Below are positions 17,475 through 25,982 of a stretch of DNA of 64,000 nt, piece after piece. The notes below the pieces were generated by a model that saw nothing but the letters and a program-made list of their open reading frames with translations, did not search any database and was not told the origin of the DNA. Made by a program: the position numbers and the translations under genes. Positions within the stretch are counted from its first letter, which is position 1. Every line of letters starts with the position of its first letter. This DNA is from Vibrio lentus (GTDB lineage Bacteria > Pseudomonadota > Gammaproteobacteria > Enterobacterales > Vibrionaceae). The DNA lies in assembly GCF_002875945.1 (NCBI RefSeq), contig NZ_MCZK01000118.1, forward strand, positions 1-64,000, written 5' to 3'.

Positions 17475-18623
17475 TTAGTGAATCGCAGACTCTAGAATCT
17501 CACGCGTTTTCTCTGGCGTGATTGCTTGGTTCTCACCAAGTTGTAGGTAACCGTGTGATTCAAGTTGAGCAACAACGTTGTCGATTGCTGCCGCTTTAGT
17601 TGCTTCGTAGCCGTCGAACATAGTTGCAACGTCTAGGCTGTGGTAGAACGCCTCGATTGCAGTGATTGTACGTTCTGCTAGGTCAGCACCCGCTTCTAGG
17701 CCAAATACGTTACGACCCATTTGCTCTAGCTTGCCACGCTTCGCTTCGATTTGGTTACGAAGTAGTGAAGGTTGAACAATCGCAAGTGAGCGTGCGTGGT
17801 CTACGTGCCATAGTGCTGTGAACTCGTGGCCAATCATGTGTGTTGCCCAATCTTGAGGAACGCCAGTACCAATCAGGCCGTTAAGCGCTTGGTTTGCTGT
17901 CCACATTAGGTTTGCACGCCATGCGTCGTTGTCACGCTCATCGTATTGCTTACCCAGTACAAGTAGGTTTTTCAGCAGTGTTTCTGCGTAACCGTCTTGA
18001 ACCATCGCGTCTGTTGGCATTGTGATGTATTGCTCACACACGTGTACCCAAGCATCAACTAAACCGTTGATCAATTGGCGTTCAGGCAGAGACTTCATTA
18101 CATCTGGGTCCATTACCGCAAACTTAGGCTGTACTGCAGGGTTCATGAATGCCAGTTTCTCTTGAGTCGCTTTACGCGTGATTACTGCACCCATGTTAGA
18201 TTCAGAACCCGTAGCAGGAAGCGTAAGTACTGCACCGATTGGTGTTGCTTCTGTTACTTGGTGTTTGCCCGCTAGGATGTCCCAACCGTCACCGTCGTAT
18301 TTAGCTGCTGCAGCAACATATTTAGAACCATCGATTACCGAACCACCGCCAACAGCGATAATGAATTCTACGTTTTCTCCTTTAACAAGAGCGACGGCTT
18401 TGTCTAGCGTCTCTTTCGTAGGGTTTGCTTCAACACCCGCGAACTCAATCCAAGCGTGATCTTTAAGAGAAGCGACTACTTGGTCGTAAACACCATTGCT
18501 TTTGATCGAACCGCCACCGTAGATGACAAGTACTTTCTTTGAAGTATCAACCGCTTGGCTGATAGCGTTGATTTGACCTTGGCCAAAGTGAATCACAGTA
18601 GGGTTAACATAAGTAAATTGCAT
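17475..18623 (-). CDS. yqhD: YqhD-like NADPH-dependent aldehyde reductase (iron-containing ADH family)
   Basis: This 382-residue protein belongs to the iron/zinc-containing group III alcohol dehydrogenases. The N-terminal dinucleotide domain has VLVIYGGGSIKSNG and GGGSVIDGSKYVAAA (about residues 92-106). The metal ligands fall in NGLVDAWVHVCEQY (Asp and His) and GHEFTALWHVDHAR (two His). YqhD reduces a broad range of toxic aldehydes, such as those from lipid peroxidation, to alcohols. The divergent AraC gene matches the YqhC-YqhD arrangement of E. coli, so expression is probably aldehyde-induced. Confidence 0.92.
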   Translation of the reverse strand: MQFTYVNPTVIHFGQGQINAISQAVDTSKKVLVIYGGGSIKSNGVYDQVVASLKDHAWIEFAGVEANPTKETLDKAVALVKGENVEFIIAVGGGSVIDGSKYVAAAAKYDGDGWDILAGKHQVTEATPIGAVLTLPATGSESNMGAVITRKATQEKLAFMNPAVQPKFAVMDPDVMKSLPERQLINGLVDAWVHVCEQYITMPTDAMVQDGYAETLLKNLLVLGKQYDERDNDAWRANLMWTANQALNGLIGTGVPQDWATHMIGHEFTALWHVDHARSLAIVQPSLLRNQIEAKRGKLEQMGRNVFGLEAGADLAERTITAIEAFYHSLDVATMFDGYEATKAAAIDNVVAQLESHGYLQLGENQAITPEKTREILESAIH

Positions 18624-18816
18624 TGTAGGTTCCTTGTGTAAAGCTAGATTTTTTATTCTGATGTGTTGCTCAATTTCTATATTTGCATATTAGTACAGGA
18701 AACTAGGGTGGTGAAGACCAGTTTCTCCAAATTAATTGCCTATTTCTACAAAGTTGTTATTCTTTTTAGGCTTTTGTGCAAATACACTCCGCACCTTGAA
18801 TGGAATATCACCCGTT

Positions 18817-19701
18817 ATGAATACACTCGCTCAGTTAATGCAGTCTTACGCCGAATACAAAGGTTTGAATGATCTCGAAGGGATCAGAGAAACTGAGATC
18901 GAGGGTGTCTGGTTTTACCGAAGCAGTGGTGGTAACCAGCGCCAACCTTTTACCTATCAGTCTGGCATCATCATGCTTGGGCAGGGTAAAAAGAACATCT
19001 ATATCGGTGAACGGCCTGTTACTTACGCCGCGGGTGATTACCTTGTCGTCGGTGTGCCAATGCCACTAGAGTGCGAAGCGTTGCCTGTTGATGGTGAACC
19101 CTTGCTTGGTCTGTCTATTAATATTGATTCTCAGCGTTTACACAGTTTGGTGAAAAAGCTAGAAGACCAAGGTTTTCTCGAAAGCTACTGCAACAAGCAT
19201 AAGCAGAACTCGAGTGGTTTAGAGTCGACACCCATGGAAGAGCAGATGCTAGATAGCTTTACTCGACTGATCAAAACGCTTCACTGTGACATCGAAGCCA
19301 ATATACTGGGCGATGCGCTTGTCAGTGAAATTGTTTATCGCGCACTGACAGGCTCAGAAGGGCGTGTGTTGTTCGATCTTGCCCATCACGACGGCCATTA
19401 CGCACGTGTTGCCAAAGCACTGTCTAAAGTACATGAAGAGTATGACCAAACCATTACCGTTCAATCGTTGGCCGATGAAGCGAACATGAGTGTGTCTGCT
19501 TTCCACAATGCTTTTCGTAACGTCACCTTTGAATCACCCCTTCAATACCTCAAGAAGGTAAGGCTCAACAAAGCTAAAGAGCTGATTCAGTCAGAAGGCC
19601 TGCGAATCAATGACGCTGCACGCCGAGTCGGCTACTCTAGCCCATCCCAATTCAGCCGCGAATTTAAGCGCCACTTAAATACCACACCAAGAGCTGTTTA
19701 G
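18817..19701 (+). CDS. YqhC-like AraC family regulator
   Basis: This protein of about 294 residues has an AraC_N-type sensor domain (about residues 15-165), with TYQSGIIMLGQGKKNIYIG. A C-terminal AraC DNA-binding domain follows, with TVQSLADEANMSVSAFHNAF and INDAARRVGYSSPSQFSREF. It is divergent from the YqhD-like gene 193 bases away. By analogy with E. coli YqhC it would activate that gene when aldehydes are present. I prefer the ATG at 18817 (NTLAQLMQSYAEYKG); the TTG at 18736 would add 27 hydrophobic residues that the family lacks. Confidence 0.88.
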   Translation: MNTLAQLMQSYAEYKGLNDLEGIRETEIEGVWFYRSSGGNQRQPFTYQSGIIMLGQGKKNIYIGERPVTYAAGDYLVVGVPMPLECEALPVDGEPLLGLSINIDSQRLHSLVKKLEDQGFLESYCNKHKQNSSGLESTPMEEQMLDSFTRLIKTLHCDIEANILGDALVSEIVYRALTGSEGRVLFDLAHHDGHYARVAKALSKVHEEYDQTITVQSLADEANMSVSAFHNAFRNVTFESPLQYLKKVRLNKAKELIQSEGLRINDAARRVGYSSPSQFSREFKRHLNTTPRAV

Positions 19702-19781
19702 TGTTCCTTTATACGAATGGCTGGAAAGTGCTCTCTGTCTGATAGGTTGTTAAATATTTAGTTGGGAACGTCGGAATTAAT

Positions 19782-20408
19782 ATGGATAAAGATAGACTTG
19801 AACTTGTTCAGAATATCATCGAGCGCGCTCTATGGTTGGGCAGCGAAAATCTAAAAAATCATGGTTGGTGTATTACTTCAGACCTTATAGAAGATGAGCT
19901 ATTCATGTTCGTACGCGAAAGTGGATTAACTGATCTTGAGGCGATATAAATACTTTTAAAGGAAAGGTTCGATACTCTAATTTTGTTTGAACTGGAAAGA
20001 GAAACTGAGTTAATAATTTCACCTCACAGCGATATGTTGAAAGAATGTATTAAGGCTTTTGAGTTAGGTTTTTATAATGTTTGTATACCTAGTTTGTTTA
20101 GCATTATTGAAGCATCCCTTATGTATCTTGCCAATAGAGGTGACTACAAAAGTCTTCGCTACGTAACAGGGATAAGGAACAGAGTTAATTCAGAGCAGTG
20201 CCATTACTCCCTAATATATAAGCTAAATGATATTGCAAACGTTACGGAAGCTCTGTTTTCTAAGGTGAATTTTGATAGCAATGAATGCGATACCTTGTTA
20301 AATCGGCATGTATCAGTTCACGGTCGTAGGGAGACACCGTATACCCAAACAGACTGCCTCAAACTGTTTTTGCTTTTATCATCTATTAAATCTTGCTATT
20401 CAAATTAA
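19782..20408 (+). pseudogene. HEPN-like protein gene interrupted by an in-frame stop
   Basis: An ATG reading frame starts at 19782 and runs 55 codons to a TAA at 19947-19949. It then continues in the same frame without another stop to 20408. Ignoring the TAA, the product would be about 208 residues. The second half contains LGFYNVCIPSLFSIIEASL and ends with a RHVSVHGRR segment, an RX4H motif as in HEPN-domain proteins, then a hydrophobic LKLFLLLSSI helix. No ATG or well-placed ribosome binding site exists for the second half alone (only a TTG at 19983). A nonsense mutation in one gene is therefore the simplest reading; two separate small proteins or stop readthrough are alternatives. The region is AT-rich compared with its surroundings. 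Confidence 0.6.
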
Positions 20409-20423
20409 AAATAACTCACGAGT

Positions 20424-20453
20424 ATGGCGTCAATAGTCAAACGTTGACGCCAT
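20424..20453 (+). terminator. Hairpin after the HEPN-like gene
   Basis: A perfect 10-bp stem (20424-20433 with 20444-20453) over a 10-base loop lies just after the stop. The following bases are only weakly T-rich, so terminator strength is uncertain. Confidence 0.45.
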
Positions 20454-20843
20454 CTTGATTCCAGAAAGCGCTACTTCCTAGTATCTAAACCATCTTTCTC
20501 ACGCAGTTATCCTGAACCTCTCACTTGTTTAATTATATGAGTAAATGTATCTAATCATGGGCTTTGGCAGATTATTGGCATTTTAGTATCGAACATATTT
20601 TTAACGTATTTGTATAAAATAGACTCTTAAAAATAATTAGTTAAATTGATTAAGAGTTTATGCAGAATATTTTAGTGGTAGTTCAATGGTTCTGATAATA
20701 AGGCTGTTTTATTGTGAACAACCTATCAAACAACATCTAAACTTCGGGAATTTCTCATCACATTATCTGAGATAGTATTCATTATTATTGGATATACCCA
20801 AAAATAAAGATACTTTGGCATTCGATAAAGCCCCTTATCACGG

Positions 20844-20870
20844 ATAATTAGTCGTTTGATGACTAATTAT
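20844..20870. promoter_or_regulatory. Perfect inverted repeat upstream of the triple-RidA gene
   Basis: Arms ATAATTAGTC (20844-20853) and GACTAATTAT (20861-20870) are exact complements over a 7-base spacer, about 155 bases before the ATG. No T-run follows, so an operator or an RNA structure is more likely than a terminator. Confidence 0.5.
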
Positions 20871-21025
20871 TCTGTAACTTGCTGATTTATAGTCTACTTA
20901 GACTCTGATGGATATCACGTTTACCCTAAAATAATTCACTTAACATGGCGCTACTTTAATCATTCTTTCTAATACGATTGTTAAATTTAAATACGTATTA
21001 CTATATTATTAAAAGGATAATTCCG

Positions 21026-22273
21026 ATGAGTTGCGATATCATTAAAATTTCAAGAAATACTGAAAACGCACCAATAAATTCTGTATCTACACAAACGGTC
21101 GCTTTTTCTCATTATAATAACTTTTCAGCTCAATTACCTGTCGATCCTAAAACAGGTGAAGTTGTGATTGGTGATATTAAAGACCAAGCTGCACAATGCT
21201 TAAATAATATTAAGGCTATTGTTGAAAGCATCGACCATGTTATGGATGATGTGGTGAAGATTAATGTTTTCGTTAAGAATATTTCTGATATCGATGCTAT
21301 TGATGAAGTTTACAAAAGCTTCTTCCAAAACAGCCTCCCTACACGCACAGTCGTGGGCGTAGCTGCGCTACCGAACAGTGACGCTTTAGTTCAAATGGAT
21401 GCGCTTATTTCTAACGGCGAAGGTACTAAACCACAAGCACCTTGTGCACTAGTAAAGGTATCGAGAAACACGGATAATGCACCTCAAAGTGCAGTGTCCA
21501 CGCAGACCGCGGCTTTTTCTCACTACAACAACCTTTCGGCTCAATTGCCTATCGATGTAAATACAGATGAGTTGGTTTCAGGCGGTATCACAGAACAAAC
21601 GACACAATGTTTAGTAAATATTAAAACGATTCTAGAGAGCATCGGTCATGTTATGAATGATGTGGTTAAAACCACTATTTACCTTAAGAATATTGAAGAT
21701 GCAGAAAAGGTAAATGAAGTTTGCACTAAGTTCTTCCCAAGTTATGTACCAGCGCGAACGGTTGTTAATGCCGCTGAACTACCAATGGGCGCTTTAATTC
21801 AAATCGATACATCCGTTTCACATGGCGACGGTACACCGCCACAACTGCCAGAAGACACTCGTTTACTGGTTATTGAAACCAATAATACTAGTGCTGCACC
21901 ATTCATGCCTTATTCGCACACCGTTGCTTTCTCTCACTACAATCATATTTCTGGTCAACTACCTGTAGATCCGAAAACCAATGAAGTGGTTGCTGGTGGT
22001 ATAAAAGAACAAGCTGAACAGTGCCTACAAAATATTAAGACGATAATCGAAAGTGTCGACCACAGCATGGACGATACGGTGAAAATTAATATTCAGCTTA
22101 AGGATATTTCAGATATTGATGCGGTGAACGAGATTTACACCACATTCTTTAATGCTGATTTACCGGCAAGAACGGTAGTAGGAATTTCAGAAATTCCTAT
22201 GAATGCTTTAATCCAAATTGATGCCGTCGTTTCTAACTGCGAAGGCACACCTCCACAAGGCGTGGTTGCTTAA
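21026..22273 (+). CDS. Protein with three tandem RidA (YjgF/YER057c/UK114) domains
   Basis: This 415-residue protein consists of three complete RidA domains at about residues 1-139, 140-275 and 276-415. Each repeats the same landmarks: AFSHYNN/H, SAQLP or SGQLP, a QCL-NIK helix, and a P(T/A)RTVV arginine loop followed by an AL(V/I)Q(M/I)D strand. RidA enzymes deaminate reactive enamines/imines and work as homotrimers of single domains, with active sites between subunits. The arginine of the PxR loop is kept in all three domains. The glutamate expected in the final IEIEA-like strand is Asp here. The ATG at 21026 follows AAAAGGA; a TTG at 20978 would add 16 residues. It appears monogenic with its own hairpin. 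Confidence 0.9.
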   Translation: MSCDIIKISRNTENAPINSVSTQTVAFSHYNNFSAQLPVDPKTGEVVIGDIKDQAAQCLNNIKAIVESIDHVMDDVVKINVFVKNISDIDAIDEVYKSFFQNSLPTRTVVGVAALPNSDALVQMDALISNGEGTKPQAPCALVKVSRNTDNAPQSAVSTQTAAFSHYNNLSAQLPIDVNTDELVSGGITEQTTQCLVNIKTILESIGHVMNDVVKTTIYLKNIEDAEKVNEVCTKFFPSYVPARTVVNAAELPMGALIQIDTSVSHGDGTPPQLPEDTRLLVIETNNTSAAPFMPYSHTVAFSHYNHISGQLPVDPKTNEVVAGGIKEQAEQCLQNIKTIIESVDHSMDDTVKINIQLKDISDIDAVNEIYTTFFNADLPARTVVGISEIPMNALIQIDAVVSNCEGTPPQGVVA

Positions 22274-22308
22274 TTCACTGAACCCCTTCGATAAAAGCAA
22301 TTAAATTT

Positions 22309-22340
22309 AGGCTCTAGTTCCTAACAAGGAACCAGAGCCT
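22309..22340 (+). terminator. Hairpin after the triple-RidA gene
   Basis: A long stem (22309-22322 with 22326-22340, one A-C mismatch) is centred on a short loop 36 bases past the stop. The downstream bases are only moderately T-rich. Confidence 0.5.
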
Positions 22341-22497
22341 ATTCTCTGATTAGCGAACTCTCCCCCAAGACGTAACCCCCATCATTAAGCCTTGCTATAC
22401 CACTCACTGTAAACAAGCTTCTGCCCGACATGTGGTGTTTATTGATGCGAAGTGTTTTAATATTAAAAACAGACGCTTAACGTAAGAAAACCAGTTT

Positions 22498-22854
22498 ATG
22501 CAATTTCGAGTTATTTTAATGCTTTGCCTAGCCTTGATAGGTTGTTCATCCAATTCAGAGTTAGCTCCTGACCCAAAAACTATCACTCTTTTTTATGGTG
22601 ATACGTCGATCTCTGCGGGTGTTTTAGAAGATAAAACATTTAGTTCAGTGCTCGCGGATAGGGTTGAAAGCGTGACTTTTTCAGGGTCAATACGAAAGCA
22701 AGATTCTGGCTACTACGTCGATATGTTAGTGATTCGAGAAACGAAAGAGCCACGTTCAACACGACAACTAAACGCCTCGCTTGTTATGAAGCCGGGAGAG
22801 TTAGTGGATGTTGGCGGCGTGAATAACGATGTCTTCAGAGTAATCCTCGAATAA
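22498..22854 (+). CDS. Small hypothetical lipoprotein
   Basis: This 118-residue protein has a lipoprotein signal (LALIGC lipobox, Cys at residue 16). The short mature domain appears to be mostly beta strand, with TITLFYGDTSISAGV and VESVTFSGSIRKQDSG segments. I do not recognise the family. It is a stand-alone gene, so the location (membrane-anchored, periplasmic side) is the only supported statement. Confidence 0.65.
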   Translation: MQFRVILMLCLALIGCSSNSELAPDPKTITLFYGDTSISAGVLEDKTFSSVLADRVESVTFSGSIRKQDSGYYVDMLVIRETKEPRSTRQLNASLVMKPGELVDVGGVNNDVFRVILE

Positions 22855-22948
22855 CAAAACTAAAGTGTTCAATTAATTTGAATTTTCACTTTACCTCAAC
22901 CTAACTTCAAGTATTAAGCTTCTTTTATTCATTGAAAAGGAGCTTATT

Positions 22949-23098
22949 ATGCAAAATAACTACGTAAAAGAACTTGCTGTCAAAACTTACCAAGAAGACC
23001 TTGAGAAAGAGTACGTAAAATCTAAAGCTCGCCCATTTCATGCCCCAAGTTTTATCGGAGGCATACTGTTGTCAGTCGTGTTGGTTGGCTTGTTTTAG
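22949..23098 (+). CDS. Small single-span membrane protein (49 aa)
   Basis: A short ORF starts with ATG at 22949 behind a strong AAAAGGAGC binding site. It encodes a charged N-terminal helix (about residues 1-30) and a C-terminal hydrophobic span, PSFIGGILLSVVLVGLF. The binding site, Lys/Glu-rich helix and clean membrane segment make it a likely real small protein. The family and function are unknown. Confidence 0.6.
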   Translation: MQNNYVKELAVKTYQEDLEKEYVKSKARPFHAPSFIGGILLSVVLVGLF

Positions 23099-23211
23099 CT
23101 GATGCAGAATCTTTGATCCATTACCAACTATCTACATCTCTATTTGCTGCACTTTAATGCTTACGGCACAATTGCTTAGGTCGAATTGTGACGCTAATGT
23201 CGAGAGGAAGT

Positions 23212-23676
23212 ATGGCAAGTCCTAGAGTTTTAAAGGCGCAGATTACTGATATTACGTGTGGTGAGAATGTCACCATCATCGAGCCAAGCAATGTTTATGG
23301 TTGTGAGCTTAAAGATGACGTGTTCGTTGGCCCCTTTGCCGAGATTCAAAAGAACTCCGTGATAGGCGAGAGAAGTAAGATCCAGTCTCATACCTTTATT
23401 TGCGAGTATGTGACTATCGGAAGTGACTGCTTCGTAGGCCACGGTGTGATGTTCGCAAATGACTTGTTCAAAGAGGGTAAGCCAGATCCAAACCCAGACA
23501 GTTGGGGACGCACCGTTATAGCAAATAACGTTACCATCGGTTCCAATGCGACAGTATTGTCTGTCAGCATTTGCGAAGGGGTGGTTATTGGTGCAGGTAG
23601 TGTTGTAACAAAAAACATCACCGAGAAAGGTATCTATGCAGGTAACCCTGCTAAGAAGTTAAGAGACTTACCTTAG
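23212..23676 (+). CDS. Left-handed beta-helix acyltransferase (hexapeptide repeat)
   Basis: This protein of about 154 residues has hexapeptide repeats across most of its length, for example VTIIEPSNVYGCEL, VFVGPFAEIQKNSVIG and VTIGSNATVLSVSICEG. It ends with VIGAGSVVTKNITEKGIYAGNPAKKL, the classic end of sugar-nucleotide O/N-acetyltransferases. Such enzymes are trimers that acetylate sugars during surface polysaccharide synthesis. The catalytic His is probably in CFVGHGVMFAND. The start at 23212 follows GAGAGGAAG; upstream GTG and ATG codons lack a binding site. No polysaccharide genes are adjacent, so the substrate is open. Confidence 0.85.
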   Translation: MASPRVLKAQITDITCGENVTIIEPSNVYGCELKDDVFVGPFAEIQKNSVIGERSKIQSHTFICEYVTIGSDCFVGHGVMFANDLFKEGKPDPNPDSWGRTVIANNVTIGSNATVLSVSICEGVVIGAGSVVTKNITEKGIYAGNPAKKLRDLP

Positions 23677-23746
23677 ATTCAGAAGACAAGTTGAGATGTA
23701 TGAATCATAAGGAGCGGCTTTTTAGATAAGCATCAGAGTATTGATT

Positions 23747-24265
23747 ATGGATATATTTTTACACTTACTTCACCCACGCGATGTCAGTGCTTTATTAGAG
23801 TTTGAAGTTGAAAATAGAGAGTGGTTTGAGCAATTTGTTCCAGCTCGAGAAGACCGTTTTTATTCTAATGCGGGTGTTGCCGAGCAAGTTACAAACTTTC
23901 TAAAAGAGTATGACAATAGCGAGATGATTCCTATGTTGATCAAAGACGCTAATGGCACTATTTGTGGGCGAATCAACGTTCGTGATATCGACCAGAACGC
24001 TGAAAGTGGAGAACTAGGCTATCGAGTAGGTCACGCATTTGGCTCTAAAGGTATTGCGTCCAAGGCAGTGAGGAAGTTACTTATCTACTTGGCTGAGCAC
24101 TCTTCCCTTAAATATGTTGATGCCTATGCGTTAGTAGGTAATGTTGGCTCAAATAAAATCTTATCCAAGGCCGGTTTTGACTTAGTTGAACGCGTTGAAA
24201 GTTACGCCGTGTTCAAAGGGGAGGATCAAGATGCTCATTATTATCGCAAAGCGTTATCTGTGTAA
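23747..24265 (+). CDS. GNAT family N-acetyltransferase (RimJ/RimL type)
   Basis: This protein of about 172 residues has the RimJ/RimL-type GNAT layout. An IFLHLLHPRDVSALLEF start leads to GRINVRDIDQNAESGELGYRV, the acetyl-CoA loop AFGSKGIASKAVRKL (about residues 102-116) and NVGSNKILSKAGFDLVE near the end. This group acetylates N-terminal amines of proteins or small molecules. The substrate is unknown. The ATG at 23747 is preferred over the TTG two codons upstream. The gene is 45 bases before the YciI-like gene and may form an operon with it. Confidence 0.87.
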   Translation: MDIFLHLLHPRDVSALLEFEVENREWFEQFVPAREDRFYSNAGVAEQVTNFLKEYDNSEMIPMLIKDANGTICGRINVRDIDQNAESGELGYRVGHAFGSKGIASKAVRKLLIYLAEHSSLKYVDAYALVGNVGSNKILSKAGFDLVERVESYAVFKGEDQDAHYYRKALSV

Positions 24266-24310
24266 CTGAATACTCTCAATACTAACCTCTCTTAACAGTA
24301 AGGAATTATT

Positions 24311-24577
24311 ATGTTTATTGTTTCTCTCGAATACCAAGTGCCTTTAAAGGAAGTGGATCGCTTCATTCCAGAACATGTTGAGTTTTTAAACAAGCAGTAT
24401 GAACTCGGGCACTTTCAGTTGTCGGGTCGTAAGAACCCTAGAACTGGTGGTGTTATTTTGTCCACACTTAGTAACAGAGAACAGTTAGACATGATTTTGA
24501 CCGAGGATCCTTTTCATCGAGAGAATATCGCTAAGTATGAAGTCATCGAGATGTTGCCGACGAAGGCGTCTAAATAG
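24311..24577 (+). CDS. YciI family protein
   Basis: This 88-residue protein has the YCII-related ferredoxin-like fold. The conserved His is in FIPEHVEFLNKQYE, with the usual FQLSGRKNPRTGG turn. The Asp of the LTEDPFHRENIAKYEV motif is the residue thought to be important in this group. Some members hydrolyse or dehalogenate small molecules; most are uncharacterised. It follows the RimJ-like gene closely, behind an AAGGAA binding site, and is followed by a hairpin terminator. Confidence 0.88.
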   Translation: MFIVSLEYQVPLKEVDRFIPEHVEFLNKQYELGHFQLSGRKNPRTGGVILSTLSNREQLDMILTEDPFHRENIAKYEVIEMLPTKASK

Positions 24578-24680
24578 TTCGAGTTTTTGTTATAGGTTAC
24601 ATTTATTCTACGAAGTAATTGGTATCTTAACTTGCTATTTTAATTAAACTTTATCATCTAGATTATCGCCTTATACATTA

Positions 24681-24722
24681 GAAGCTGGCAGCGTCCTTCT
24701 AGCCAGCTTCGAGTCTTTTTAT
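24681..24722 (+). terminator. Terminator after the YciI-like gene
   Basis: A 9-bp stem GAAGCTGGC/GCCAGCTTC (24681-24689 with 24702-24710) is followed within a few bases by TCTTTTTATTT. Confidence 0.6.
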
Positions 24723-24770
24723 TTCAAGGTTTAAGGTTACTTCTAGTTACGGCCACTTATAGATTTACGG

Positions 24771-25217
24771 TTACTTCTGAGGTTTGTTTCGTTCGATTAC
24801 GCTAATCGCGATAGCCAAAAACAAGATATCTTTCACTAGGAAGAAGTTAGTGACTAAGATGCCATCCGATACTTTCCAAGCATTTGGCGTTGTAATCAGG
24901 AAGCTGAGTGTCACAACAAAGATAGCCGCTGCTGCAATGCCTGAATAGAAAGCAATTGTCGGTTTTTTAAATCCAACGATCAGTCCAATCGCAACAATGA
25001 TCTCCGCGCCACCCACCATGTTAGACACAGCTTGCACTGAGAACAGATTGTAAAGCCAGTTCATTGCAGGATGATTTGCGATTAGCGGTTCAATGAGCAT
25101 CGCTTCGGTTGGCGTAAATTTGTAAATACCAATCCAAGCGAGCACTAACGCTACGCCAACCACTCCAAGGTTATATCCCACATTACTCTGTTTTAAATCA
25201 TAGGTTTGAACATGCAT
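24771..25217 (-). CDS. DUF417 (YkgB/RclC-like) inner membrane protein
   Basis: This 148-residue protein of the DUF417 family has four predicted membrane segments. Its landmarks are GVALVLAWIGIYKFTPTEA, ANHPAMNWLYNLFS, GGAEIIVAIGLIVGF and the C-terminal DGILVTNFFLVKDILFL. In E. coli a DUF417 member (RclC) belongs to the reactive-chlorine response, but no RclR-like regulator is adjacent here. A role in oxidative or chlorine stress is only a possibility. It is a single gene on the minus strand. Confidence 0.87.
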   Translation of the reverse strand: MHVQTYDLKQSNVGYNLGVVGVALVLAWIGIYKFTPTEAMLIEPLIANHPAMNWLYNLFSVQAVSNMVGGAEIIVAIGLIVGFKKPTIAFYSGIAAAAIFVVTLSFLITTPNAWKVSDGILVTNFFLVKDILFLAIAISVIERNKPQK

Positions 25218-25467
25218 AAAAGTACTCCATTTAATAAAATCCCTGAATATGACCGCACTAGTGCAAAATTAATTTCGCTGTGAGAACAATACTTAATCTT
25301 TTTTAGCGAGCGCAGGTTCGAGCCCTGACAAATCGAGTCGTAAGATGCTTGGTAACAAAGGGGAGGTTTTAGGTGGGAAGAGGAGCTTTCTAATTTTTGT
25401 TTTCAATATTAGGAATTTGGATTAGATTACGCTGACATAAATCCTAATTATAAGAAGAGAATCGCCT

Positions 25468-25830
25468 GTGAAAATCCATAGAATTAACCCGACCAAACGT
25501 TGGTCTGATGTAACTGTATTTAATGGCATCGCAAGTTTTGTTGAAGTACCAGAGACGGATACCTCTGCTGGAATTAAGAGTCAGGTTCAGCAAATTTTTG
25601 ATCAAGCTGAAGAAATGATGAGCTTGGTCGACAGCGATAAATCTCGCGTATTGTCGGTAACTATTTACCTAACAGATTTTGCTAACTTCGATGCACTAAA
25701 TGAAGTCTGGGACTCGTGGTTCCCTGAAGGCAGCGCACCAAGTCGTGCATGTGTAAAAGCTGAACTGGCCAACCCAGAGTTGTTGGTTGAGATGTCGTTT
25801 ATGGTTGCTGCGGGTGAGAAGTTTCAATAA
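25468..25830 (+). CDS. RidA family protein (single domain)
   Basis: This 120-residue single-domain RidA-like protein begins with a GTG at 25468 after AAGAAGAGA. It has the WSDVTVFNGIASFVEVPE start and the helix IKSQVQQIFDQAEEMMSLV. The DALNEVWDSWFPEGSAPSRAC loop has the SRACV arginine, and the LLVEMSFMVA strand has a Glu in the expected region. It is closer to the Rid3-7 type groups than to canonical RidA, judged by the APSRACV loop. It may deaminate reactive imines or serve a related role, and lies about 3 kb from the triple-RidA gene. Confidence 0.85.
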   Translation: MKIHRINPTKRWSDVTVFNGIASFVEVPETDTSAGIKSQVQQIFDQAEEMMSLVDSDKSRVLSVTIYLTDFANFDALNEVWDSWFPEGSAPSRACVKAELANPELLVEMSFMVAAGEKFQ

Positions 25831-25909
25831 GCCGAACTATCGGTAGAAATAAGCATTAGTCGATATAAACGTTAATCAGCTAATCAGTTAGACAGCGAAC
25901 TGATAAAAC

Positions 25910-25947
25910 AAAGCCACTCAGGTGAATCACTTGAGTGGCTTTTTCGT
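25910..25947 (+). terminator. Terminator after the single-domain RidA gene
   Basis: Stem AAAGCCACTCA/TGAGTGGCTTT is followed by TTCGTTTT. It lies between convergent genes and may also serve the BCCT gene. Confidence 0.8.
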
Positions 25948-25982
25948 TTTTCACGCTACCCGAAATTAAATCGGATTAGGGA

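Larger units (their letters stand above)
20409..21025. other. AT-rich intergenic region upstream of the triple-RidA gene
   Basis: About 600 bases carry no convincing gene on either strand. The region is strongly AT-rich. It contains the hairpin at 20424-20453 and a perfect inverted repeat at 20844-20870, and it must hold the promoter of the triple-RidA gene. I found no tRNA, attachment-site duplication or transposase remnant. Confidence 0.55.
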
